From assembly GCA_030867875.1 (NCBI GenBank), contig JAOWCC010000655.1, positions 12,980,269 through 13,044,268 on the forward strand: a DNA stretch of 64,000 nucleotides, in the 5' to 3' direction. The notes under the pieces are model-generated. The model was not told where the DNA came from, searched no databases, and was given only the letters and a program-made list of their open reading frames with translations. Position 1 is the first letter of the stretch. Every line of letters starts with the position of its first letter. A program made the position numbers and the translations under genes. Shown piece after piece: positions 29,031-37,669 of this stretch. The stretch comes from Actinernus sp. WN-2022. Lineage: Eukaryota > Cnidaria > Anthozoa > Actiniaria > Actinernidae.

Positions 29031-32000
29031 TCATGGCTTATCCAAATGATAGTCTCTCAAGTAATCTGGAGCTCGATGCTCTCGCTGAGGTCTGATTGGT
29101 TGATCCACCACTTCATTTGGAGCACTTTCTTTGCCATCTCCTGCAAGAGAAGTATCCTTTGTGTCTCCTTCCTGTTCTTCTTCAGTTGAGTCCTGGTTGA
29201 AGTATTTCTTTAAATGAGTAACATTGCGTTTGTATTTCACTCCCTCAGGTGACTGAACAGTAACTTGACTTCCTTGCTTCTCAACAACTTTGTATGGCAC
29301 ATCCTCAAATGTTGTAGATAGTTTATTTGTCTTTTGTTGTTTCAATAAGACTCTATCCCCAGGCTCTAGTTTACTCTCTTGTGCTCTATTATGCTTTTCA
29401 CAATAGTCCTTTCCCTTTTGTTTCATCTCTCTGTCCTTATCTCTCATCTCACACTCCTTGGGATGTACACTTACATGCACTCCTCTAATATCTGGCAGTT
29501 TCGACCGAATTTCCCTGCCAAATAGCAACTTTGCTGGGCTCACACCAGTTGTGGTGTGTGTTGTGCTTCTATAAGCAAGCAGGAACTTATGTAGTTCTTT
29601 GCGCCAGTCTTTTCTTTCTGCTTGTGCTATTTTAATAGCCTTCAGTAGACTGCGGTTTTGTCGTTCTACTTCCCCACTCGCTTGTGGCCATAGGGGTGTT
29701 GAGGTCCTATGCACTATGTCATTCTCCTCTAGGTATGACTCAAACTCTGTTGAAATGAACTGTGGTCCATTGTCAGTTTTGAGTGACATGGGGATTCCAT
29801 GTACTGCAAATATTTCCTCTAGGTGTATAATCTTACTAGATACAATAGACTTTGTGATGACTACTTCCATGAAGCGACTGAAATAGTCCACAACAACAAG
29901 TAAATACTCCCCTGTTGGGAGCGGTCCTGGTAGATCTGCAGCTAGGTCTTGCCAAGGCTGTTCCGGCATTTCCGTCCTTTTCACTGGTTCTGGAACCGAT
30001 GGTTTGCTAACTAACTGACATTCATGGCACGATCTACACTTCCTCTCTGCTTCTCTGTCCAGGCCAGGCCACCAGACCTTAGTGCGTAGGCGTTGCTTTG
30101 TTTTAACTATGCCCTGGTGTCCTTCATGTGCAAGGCTTAAAACTCTACTTCTCAAATTTTGTGGAACCAGGATTCTTGTGCCCCTTAACACAAGTTTGCC
30201 CAGCACACAAAGTTCATTCCGTACTGCCTTGTATGAAGTTGAACAGTGATCCCATTTGCCACTTTGGATACAATCACGCAACATAGTTATTTCACTGTCA
30301 ACTCCGGACTCGCATTCCATCTCTGTGATCGATACTGCTTTCGGTGTTGCATTCTCAGCGACATACCGAACATACTCTTCTGCAACATTCCGTCCGTTGT
30401 GAGGCTTGCTCTTGACTAGACGTGAGAGTGTGTCTGCAATATTCTGTCGACCCGGGATATGTACCACGGTAAAATCATAAGGCTGAAGCCTCAAAACCCA
30501 TCTCTCAATCCGGGCAGATGGATGAGACTTGCTCGAGTAGATAACTTCCAGTGGCTTGTGATCCGTAACAAGCTCAAACTTGCCTCCATACAAATAAACA
30601 TGAAATCGTTCGCAAGCCCAGACTAAGCCTAGTGCCTCTTTATCGGTCTGAGAATATCGACGTTCTGTGTCAGATAGACTTCTGCTTGCATATGCAACAA
30701 CACGCTGCATTCCACTCTGCATTTGTACGAGTACTGCCCCAAGTCCAACAGGACTGGCATCTGCAATCACCTGTGTAGGAGCACTTTGGTCATAATATGC
30801 TAATGTCTCTGCATTAGCAAGTTTCTGCTTAAGCTGCTCAAACGCTGTCTTCTGCTCTTGACCCCACACAAAAGACACATTTTGTCGTGTTACCCTTCTT
30901 AGAGGTTCCGCAGTAGTAGCGAGTTCAGGTATGAAACGAGCACAAAAATTGATAAGGCCCAAGAAGCTCCGAACTTCTGATGCGCTCTCAGGCTCACGTG
31001 CCTCAGACACAGCCTTAACCTTCTCCTCAGTAGGGCCAATCCCTTTCTCTGATAGAACAATGCCCATGAAAGTAATGTGTGAAATCCGAAAATCACACTT
31101 CTCTGGATTCAAGGTAAGACCTTTGTCCCTCAACCTCTCCAACACTTTGATCAGCCTTTTGTCATGCTCATCCGCATCACGACCATGGACAATTATATCA
31201 TCTGAGATATTGTGGACTCCTTCACACCCTTGTAACACTTGTTGTAAAACATGTTGATACAGCTCTGGTGCAGAGGTTATGCCAAACATTAACCTCTTAT
31301 AGCGATAGAGACCAGCATGCGTTGTAAAGGTGGTTATACCTCTGGATTCTTCTGCTAGTTCAATCTGATGATACCCCCACTTGAGGTCTAGCTTGCTAAA
31401 CACCGTACTTTGGTTCATACCATTCAGTATTTCATCAACAGTTGGTATAGGGTGTCTCTCTCGCCTCACCGCTTCATTGGCACGCCTCATATCAACGCAC
31501 AACCGAATGTCTCCATTTGGTTTTGGTACAATACATACTGGGCTGACCCATGGTGTGGGTCCCTCCACTGCCTCAATCACATCAGCATTCACAAGCTCCT
31601 CCAGCTTATCTTCCACTTTGTTTCTCAAGCTGAATGGAATTCTCCTAGGGTTCTGTGCAACTGGTTCAACACTGGGATCTATGTATATCTTAGCTTGATA
31701 TCCCTTCAATTCTCCAAGACCACTAAAATAGTCCGGGTATTTCTCCATTATTGACATGTCCACTGCATTAGCTTGCAGGCCTAAAGTGAGTATTCCAAGT
31801 TGTATTGCAGTCCTTCTACCCAATAAAGGACGTCCGTCACCTTCAATGACAATAAACCCAGCCTCAGTGTCTTTATTGTTGACTTCTACCACAGACTTGA
31901 ATTTTCCTAGTGTATTCAGAGGCTTTGCTGATCCATAGGGATATACTTTCTGGCTTTGTTTAGTAGATACACACTTCACTCCTTGACTTTTCAAGTTTTC

Positions 32001-32956
32001 CCATGTGTACTACTTGTCAATAATATTACACGAGGCTCCAGAATCAATTAAAATGTCCTGAATCTTTGCACCTCCTACAACAATATCAACAGTTCCATCT
32101 TCAATGTTTAGAACATGATCCTCTCCTTCATTCACTATGAAAGCATACTCATCCTCTTGATCTATACAGTTAGCACTTGACTTATAGTGACTGTTGTTTT
32201 GCTTTGAACTCCCTGGCTTTATTTCCCTCTCACTTTTGCACATAACAGCAAAATGTCCGACCAAATGGCACTTATTACAAGTAGCCTTGGTCGCAGGCGG
32301 GCAGCTTTTATCACGGGAGTAATGTCCAGTCCGGCCACATCTGTAGCATTTTCCTTTTTTTTCTCCAGACTGGTCTGAAGTTAAGCCTGTTAACTTCACT
32401 GCGATTTGAGCTCTACATTTTCCTTGCTTGGGAGTATGCTGCTTCCATTGAGCGAGCGATACTTTGTACGTCTGTCGGCTTCAAGTCTTGTCACCTTTCG
32501 AGTAGTTTTCTCCTCAGTGTGTTATTTTTACACAATTATTTGATCTCGAAGTTGTTCGCTCAGTTTGTCTCCAAATTGACAGTTTTCCGCTTGGCGAGTT
32601 AATCGCACAACAAACTGGTCTACGGTCTCGTTATCCTCTTGAGTCATCTGTCGAAATTCGTGTCGCTCGAAGGGAATGTTCACTCTCGGTGAAAAGTGAA
32701 TGTCCAGTGTTTTCATAGCTTTCTCATAAACGTCCAGTTCCTCTTCTGGCTCAGGTAGCGTCGAAAATATCTGCTGTACGTCCATCCCAGCTGAATGGAG
32801 CAACAAGGCTCTCTTTTGCTTCTTATCCTTGATTCCTTTGCCCTCTACAAAGAATTCGAAAGATGTTTTCCACCGCCTCCATCGGGGCCCAACACTCGTG
32901 GAATCTCCGGTGCAATCGAATGGCACTATTCCTCCGATTTCGATTTGCACAGCCAT
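29031..32956 (-). pseudogene. gag-pol of gypsy-2 (nonsense codon and a frame break)
   Basis: Gag begins at 32,956 (MAVQIEIGGIVPFDC) and its first frame closes at 32,528. A second gag segment (from 32,399) carries CYRCGRTGHYSRDKSC and CNKCHLVGHFAVMC zinc knuckles and leads into the protease motif LIDSGASCNIIDK. There a TAG codon (about 32,008) interrupts the frame, which continues at once as YTWENLKSQGVK. The long frame 31,994-29,031 (987 codons) is open. It holds reverse transcriptase (FSKLDLKWGYHQI, NISDDIIVHG), RNase H (VIADASPVGLG), an HHCC domain and integrase (VVDYFSRFMEV, KTDNGPQFIS, SGEVERQNR), ending in a chromatin-binding-type tail. Domain order places it in Ty3/gypsy. Confidence 0.85.
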
Positions 32957-33009
32957 AGTATTCTCCTAAGACGAACTACTATGTTTCTAAGATTATCCTC
33001 GTCGCCAAT

Positions 33010-33158
33010 TGTAGTATCCTTACTCAAGGATGTATTCGGATTTAACCTGATAATATACAAGCATGACACAAACACGTTCTAGCCTTCGTCCGCCATCTTG
33101 CATATATAATTACCCATCATGTCTCACGGCCCTAAGTATTACATAAAAATACACTACA
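33010..33158 (-). repeat. 5' LTR of gypsy-2
   Basis: A 149-base direct repeat. In the element's orientation it is followed by ATTGGCGACGAGG, a gypsy-type primer-binding region. Confidence 0.9.
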
Positions 33159-33210
33159 AGTACATGTAGAAGTCAACACCTAATATTTATCTATTATTCC
33201 CTCCTTTTAG

Positions 33211-33542
33211 GACCCAGAGGGTGTGTTCCCCTTGAGAAAATGAGAGAGACAAATCAGGCTGTTCAGTTGTCACCACATTTGATCCCTTCAACAGCAGAGG
33301 TTGTACGAACGTACGAAGAAAGAGGTGGAAGGCTAAATACTGATCCTAGCATTGGTTATGACCCAATTGCGGAATATGAACATCTTCAAGAATCAAGAGT
33401 GTACTTATTTCATTCCCAAAACCCTTCATTTGAAACATTATTTTCTGACGTTGTACATGGAAAGATAGATACTTTTGTAACTGCTATCAAAAGTTTTATT
33501 CATATAACATATATGCTTGCCAGAACTGAAGTAACTAGATAA
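33211..33542 (+). CDS. DDE-integrase-derived gene, terminal exon C
   Basis: The acceptor CTCCTTTTAG precedes. The exon completes a Gly codon split by intron 2 and reads PRGCVPLRKMRETN, LIPSTAEVVRTYEERGG and IGYDPIAEYEHLQESRVYLF, ending at a TAA at 33,540-33,542. This proline- and acid-containing C-terminal region follows the catalytic core in related genes as I recall them. Splice phases of exons A (2), B (1) and C agree, which supports one gene across 24.9-33.5 kb with about 6.1 kb of intron 2, mostly gypsy-2. Confidence 0.6.
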
Positions 33543-33897
33543 CAGAATTTACCCATATTTTTAGGGTGCCTTACATGGCCAGCATAATACCCAACATGGG
33601 GTTACATTTTACAAATTTAATGGAGCCTAACATAAAGTAATTAAACTGGTCAGGATACAGAGTGGATGCAATGCCAGTTACTAATCCTGAATCTAAGAAC
33701 TGTAACATTATTATAAAGGGTACTAATTCAATACCAGGTTTCTTCCAGTTGGCCTGCCTGAACAATGTAAAGGTAATACCTAAAACTCAAGAGTAAGCTA
33801 CTGCTAGTTTAAAGCAATGCATGCAATTCCAACAAAACAGGAAATGCACAGTACTTCACTGAAATTAACTGTTCATGCCTGATGCATCATTTGACAA

Positions 33898-34270
33898 CTA
33901 AAGAATGTCATCATCATCATCATCAACATCAACCTCATCAAGATTGGCTTCTTTTAATGCGGATTTCATGGAAATCTCAGGGATTCCTGAACAGCCTGCT
34001 AGGCCACCAACTGACAGTGGCTTGCGTATTTCTGCATCTGGCAGACTTACTCTGCACAAGGGGCAATCGTCTATTTTGGAAGCACCAATAGCATCCAATT
34101 AATTGCCCACAGCCAGTGACACAAAAATACACAGAAGCAGCACAAGTTGATTGGCATATAACACACTTAAAAACTTCCTTCAGCTTCTTGACCTCCTTGG
34201 TGGTTTGCATGGTGTCCTTTATTTCTGAAAACATGCTTTTTATTTCAGAAAACTTGTCTTCACTTTGAGC
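33898..34270 (-). CDS. RING-finger host gene, 3' exon (one frameshift)
   Basis: The exon follows an acceptor that reads TTTATCTCA|ACAG when the Polinton insertion is ignored. It begins AQSEDKFSEIKSMFSEIKD, a short coiled coil, then FKCVICQSTCAASVYFC and GCGQLIGC. A one-base frameshift near 34,085 is needed to join IDDCPLCRVSLPDAEIRK, giving a C3HC4-like RING (CxxC, C, GCG..., CPLC). It ends with an acidic tail (DEVDVDDDDDDIL) and a stop at 33,898. RING proteins of this layout are frequent in coral and anemone genomes. The matching upstream exon lies at 59,000-59,217, beyond the 22.8-kb Polinton. Confidence 0.6.
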
Positions 34271-34279
34271 CTGTTGAGA

Positions 34280-34580
34280 AGCAGCAGGGGGGCTGAGCAT
34301 ATTTTTGTATGTCGATTTGTTGTATTCAACGATTTCATTTAGACAAAATACAACAAAAACCAACATGTGACACGACAAAAACCAACATGTGACACGACAA
34401 AAACCAACATGTGACACGACAAAACCAACATGTGATACGACGAAATCCAACACGTCAACATTCAGACATCACCAGTACTGCCCATCCCCCCTGCTGCTAT
34501 TGTTATTATATTCGTTCTCCACATTATTGTATTTCGATGCCCTATTAGAGAAAGGATAACATATATTATATCCATCCATG
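34280..34580. repeat. Left terminal inverted repeat of Polinton copy 2
   Basis: It matches the reverse complement of 56,830-57,114 almost throughout. It contains four units of a 22-base minisatellite (core ACCAACATGTGACACGAC) where the right repeat has two. Confidence 0.85.
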
Positions 34581-34748
34581 CATGGTACTAACATATATTC
34601 TTTACTTCTCGATATTAACGTATGTTGTTATCTTAGTACGTATTAATACCACACAGATTAGACAAGTGCATGTGATTGAAGAACCTCGACGTAGACGTCA
34701 AAACTAAGATACCAATTAGACACATAACATATATAGGTATATCACACG

Positions 34749-35195
34749 ATGTCTGAGATAATAACTTGCGATTGGTTGATGCGGGGTAAGGACACTAAAT
34801 GTGTAAGGAAGTGTTCTAAGATATCAGAGTATTGTGCTCAACATAACTTCCAGATACAAAGAGGGGGTGCCACATTCGTTCCATGTTCGAAGTGCGGTAG
34901 AGGATGTCATACGAGTTACGGGCTTTGCTCGAAATGTGGTGCGATTCAACGCCGTCTCATTCGCAATAAGCAACGATCTGATCCAAATGTGGTGGAATCG
35001 GAGAAAGATCCAAATGTGGCGGACAACGAGGATCGCATTCTCGAGCTCGATAAGGTATTGGTGGACCTCGCAATCGGTGAGAAAGATCCAAATGTGGCGG
35101 ACAACGAGGATCGCATTCTCGAGCTCGATAAGGTATTGGCGGACCTCGCAATCGGTGAGAAAGATCTAAATGTGGTAGAATCGGAGGATGAGTAG
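34749..35195 (+). CDS. Cys-rich protein with acidic tandem repeats (copy 2)
   Basis: The product is 148 residues. The N-terminal half holds cysteines at C-D-W-L-M-R, CVRKCSK, YCAQHN and then CSKCGRGCHTSYGLCSKCG, arranged like one or two small zinc ribbons. The C-terminal half is acidic and contains two exact 26-residue repeats (encoded at 35,001-35,078 and 35,079-35,156) starting EKDPNVADNEDRILELDKV. It is the first gene inside the left terminus and lies 88 bases upstream of the TFIIB-like gene on the same strand. This suggests a regulatory pair, though that is inference. Copy 1 has a homologue without the acidic repeats in the visible part (1-328). Confidence 0.65.
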   Translation: MSEIITCDWLMRGKDTKCVRKCSKISEYCAQHNFQIQRGGATFVPCSKCGRGCHTSYGLCSKCGAIQRRLIRNKQRSDPNVVESEKDPNVADNEDRILELDKVLVDLAIGEKDPNVADNEDRILELDKVLADLAIGEKDLNVVESEDE

Positions 35196-35283
35196 AAATA
35201 ACGACACGAAAAAGAAAAAGAAAAGAATGAAGAGAAATTGTCATTCCTTTTTTTTCCCCATTTGAACGATAGATTGGCCTATA

Positions 35284-36240
35284 ATGTACGTCACAAGTAT
35301 GGACGAGCTTATTAGATTACTTGTTTCAGAAATTTGTGCAAGCCTACGTATCAAACCACGGTTGCATATTAACGCCGGTGAAACATGTCCCGAATGTCTC
35401 TGTCCAATGGTTGCAGGTCTGAATGTGGTGGAATTTATATGTCCCACATGTGGTCTCGTTTCCAAGGTCGAATCATGCGAAGAAACAACTATCAATGTTG
35501 CTACTCGGTTGCGTATGGTAGGTCCGGATAGCTTTCGGTATCAACATGATCTAGACCGTACAATCCCAAAGCAAAGTGATAACAAAGAATTGCAACTACG
35601 AACGATCATGCGAGAACTACAGGCATATAACACTATTTATAAACAAAATTATGACCTATCGTTTCTCACAAATGTATTAGTAATCGTAGCCGATGCATTC
35701 ATTCAAGTAAAGAAAGTTTGTATCAAGCGTAGCTATGTTAAGAGAACTATTTTAGCTGCTATACTTTATCAGGCATGTATACAATGCGGGTTCGTCCGAT
35801 CTAAAGGTGAGGTCGCTCGTTTTATGCAACTAAACTATAAAAGCATCTGTCGCGGAAATGTCTTTATACGTTCTCTACATGATGACGATAAGATCGATAT
35901 AGATTTAAATGCCGATCGCATAACTCCTCACATCGCAACGACTTTTGCTAAACTCGACCCCACCGGATTACTTAAAAATGTCCAACAAATAGTCTATGAG
36001 ATTGTTAATACGGCAATAGAAAATAATATAGGTCTAAGCTCAATACTTAGAACTAAAGTCTTGGGGGCAAGCTATGAGGTGATACGTCGTTCAGGATCGC
36101 ATATATCTCTCAACGATGCCATTAAACGATGTGGTATACATAAGGGTTCGATCACGCGTTTTATCAATGAGTTGATTGCTTACCATTCCCACTTTGAGCC
36201 CATCTATATGAGACATGGTCTAACTAGTGATAGAGTTTGA
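35284..36240 (+). CDS. TFIIB-like transcription factor of Polinton copy 2
   Basis: The product is 318 residues and intact. Residues 35-56 form a zinc ribbon (CPEC...CPTCG). Residues about 100-200 and 225-305 each look like a cyclin-type repeat. The first has KRTILAAILYQACIQCGFVRS, a pattern in which [AV]-A-x-[IL]-[YL]-x-A-C precedes a helix-turn-helix (KGEVARFMQLNYKSI). The second has TKVLGASYEVIRRSGSHIS followed by a second such helix pair. This is the order of TFIIB/Brf/archaeal TFB proteins, and of the TFIIB-like factors of some large DNA viruses. A late transcription factor (VLTF3-like) was considered, but the double cyclin signature fits TFIIB better. It probably directs transcription from element promoters; no counterpart is seen in copy 1. 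Confidence 0.65.
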   Translation: MYVTSMDELIRLLVSEICASLRIKPRLHINAGETCPECLCPMVAGLNVVEFICPTCGLVSKVESCEETTINVATRLRMVGPDSFRYQHDLDRTIPKQSDNKELQLRTIMRELQAYNTIYKQNYDLSFLTNVLVIVADAFIQVKKVCIKRSYVKRTILAAILYQACIQCGFVRSKGEVARFMQLNYKSICRGNVFIRSLHDDDKIDIDLNADRITPHIATTFAKLDPTGLLKNVQQIVYEIVNTAIENNIGLSSILRTKVLGASYEVIRRSGSHISLNDAIKRCGIHKGSITRFINELIAYHSHFEPIYMRHGLTSDRV

Positions 36241-36296
36241 TTTCGTGAAGTTAAAGTAAAATCCACGCCGATTTCTTTCATAGGAGATATCTATTT

Positions 36297-36926
36297 TTAT
36301 CCCACTAGACTGCCAAGTTTTTCTCGCATTTCCTTTCGCACTTCGGTTCGAATTTGTTCCATATTTTTTTCGCTCATTTGTCCTGGAGTCTCTCGGCAAA
36401 TTTCAGACCTCATAATCTCGTATTTATCTGCTTCAGCGAGGATGAGACTGTATTCAGAGTCAGATATATTTTCATCGCGTAGGGCCTTCGATACTAGATC
36501 ACGAATCGTATTAATTTTCGATTTTGCCAGCATAGTTGTTTTCTCATGTTTAGAAACTTTTATTCCTAATGTTTTAGCTCCAATGGTCGTAGATGCTGAA
36601 ATTAATCCACATACCCCACCAATAACACCAAGTGGCAGACCAATCACTATTCCAATCCCAGTTAGAGCTACTACCAATCCAGACCCCGATAAAATTACAG
36701 ATAGACCTCTTGTTACCACTGCGACACCATGAACTATTCCTTGCGCACGGGCATATTTCTTACGCACGCCTTCATAGTGTTTTTCTTGAATTTCGATATT
36801 CGAAAGCGTATCTCGGACTGTTTGCAACCGAAAATTCTTTCCAGTATCACTCCGTTCCCCTGGAACTAGCGATGGATATATATTTGGTGCTGATGGAAGA
36901 AGTGGTTGAATTGAATCGCCGTCCAT
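36297..36926 (-). CDS. Conserved Polinton membrane protein with Gly/Ala-rich hydrophobic core (copy 2, full length)
   Basis: The product is 209 residues from the ATG at 36,926 (MDGDSIQPLLPSAP), the same start as in copy 1. A helical segment (EIQEKHYEGVRKKYARAQG) precedes a long hydrophobic region (about residues 65-120) rich in Gly, Val and Ile, probably two or more membrane segments. Then come KVSKHEKTTMLAKSK, a helical region, and a charged C-terminus ending KLGSLVG. It starts 19 bases downstream of the penton-like gene on the same strand, so the two are likely co-transcribed. The identity is unknown; membrane penetration or virion-membrane roles are possible but unproven. Confidence 0.7.
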   Translation of the reverse strand: MDGDSIQPLLPSAPNIYPSLVPGERSDTGKNFRLQTVRDTLSNIEIQEKHYEGVRKKYARAQGIVHGVAVVTRGLSVILSGSGLVVALTGIGIVIGLPLGVIGGVCGLISASTTIGAKTLGIKVSKHEKTTMLAKSKINTIRDLVSKALRDENISDSEYSLILAEADKYEIMRSEICRETPGQMSEKNMEQIRTEVRKEMREKLGSLVG

Positions 36927-36944
36927 CGTATGTATACGTATGAT

Positions 36945-37625
36945 TTACTCAAGCTTCAATACGAAACGTAGAGGCTGCTTGTTGAAGTCTATGAGATTGC
37001 CTTTCTCATCGCGAACTGTGAGGCGAATGTAGCTCCGTATTGTTCCTTGGGCTCGAATGGGTATGAGGGTTGGTGGAAAGTAAGTTGTTGTTTTGAAACT
37101 GTGGTCTACCGTGTGGAAAATATGTAGGATTTTAGATGGCTTCCCCTCGAGAAGTGAGAAGTCGGAATCTACCACATCGCAGTAGATGTATGCATAATGA
37201 ATATCTTTTGGCACCAGGGTGTATTTTCCCACATTGATAGTCATATAATCTGTCACATCTTTATTTACTTTAATACCAAAAAAATCGCAGATATTCTTAG
37301 TGAACTGGATTGGTTTCTTGACCTCGATAATCCAATATTTCCTAAATGGGTGGTCTATGAATTTCAAGAAACCAGCCTCAACTGCGGGATTGAAGTAGGT
37401 TATCAAGTTTTCTATACTATAATGTCCCGCCTTAATTTCATGTGAAAACATCACACTATTGTCACCCCCCCCCCCCCCCCCCCACTTAAAGCTCCCTTCC
37501 TCAGCTAGGTTCCACCAATTATGACTAAGAGTGACCTCAAATAGCGAAATATTCTGTATAAGAATAGGTTTATCGAAGTAGACCACATGGTCAGCCGTAG
37601 GACAGGTGACATTTAAGATAACCAT
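36945..37625 (-). CDS. Penton-like / minor capsid protein (copy 2)
   Basis: The product is 226 residues starting MVILNVTCPTADHVVYFDKP. Beta-strand-rich segments are followed by IHYAYIYCDVVDSDFSLLEG and the closing LTVRDEKGNLIDFNKQPLRF, a C-terminal signature I associate with penton-type single-jelly-roll proteins of Polintons and adintoviruses. A run of about 18 C on the plus strand (about 37,467-37,484) encodes six glycines in SFKWGGGGGGDNSV; its length is a multiple of three here, so the frame stays open. Copy 1 lacks the run and is frameshifted. The gene is divergent from the anchored-protein gene and upstream of the membrane-protein gene. Confidence 0.65.
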   Translation of the reverse strand: MVILNVTCPTADHVVYFDKPILIQNISLFEVTLSHNWWNLAEEGSFKWGGGGGGDNSVMFSHEIKAGHYSIENLITYFNPAVEAGFLKFIDHPFRKYWIIEVKKPIQFTKNICDFFGIKVNKDVTDYMTINVGKYTLVPKDIHYAYIYCDVVDSDFSLLEGKPSKILHIFHTVDHSFKTTTYFPPTLIPIRAQGTIRSYIRLTVRDEKGNLIDFNKQPLRFVLKLE

Positions 37626-37669
37626 TATGTATTAAAGGTATAAACTGTATATATGTATAGCTTTAATAT
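37626..37669. promoter_or_regulatory. Divergent promoter, penton-like and anchored-protein genes (copy 2)
   Basis: Forty-four bases separate the ATGs. TATAGCTTTAATATG faces right and TATACCTTTAATACATAATG faces left, a near mirror of each other and of the copy 1 region at 2,561-2,603. Confidence 0.45.

Larger units (their letters stand above)
28659..33158 (-). mobile_element. Ty3/gypsy LTR retrotransposon (gypsy-2), complete structure
   Basis: LTRs of 149 bases (28,659-28,807 and 33,010-33,158) and an AGTAC target duplication on both sides (28,654-28,658 and 33,159-33,163) define it. The LTRs differ at about four positions. It lies antisense within intron 2 of the integrase-derived gene. Confidence 0.9.

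Noticed and set aside
34300..34460. CRISPR-like array
   Set aside because: The 22-base units are directly adjacent without unique spacers, are AT-rich, and belong to a eukaryotic transposon terminus.
35284..36240. Poxvirus-type late transcription factor VLTF3
   Set aside because: The zinc ribbon could fit, but two cyclin-like repeats with helix-turn-helix pairs match TFIIB better.
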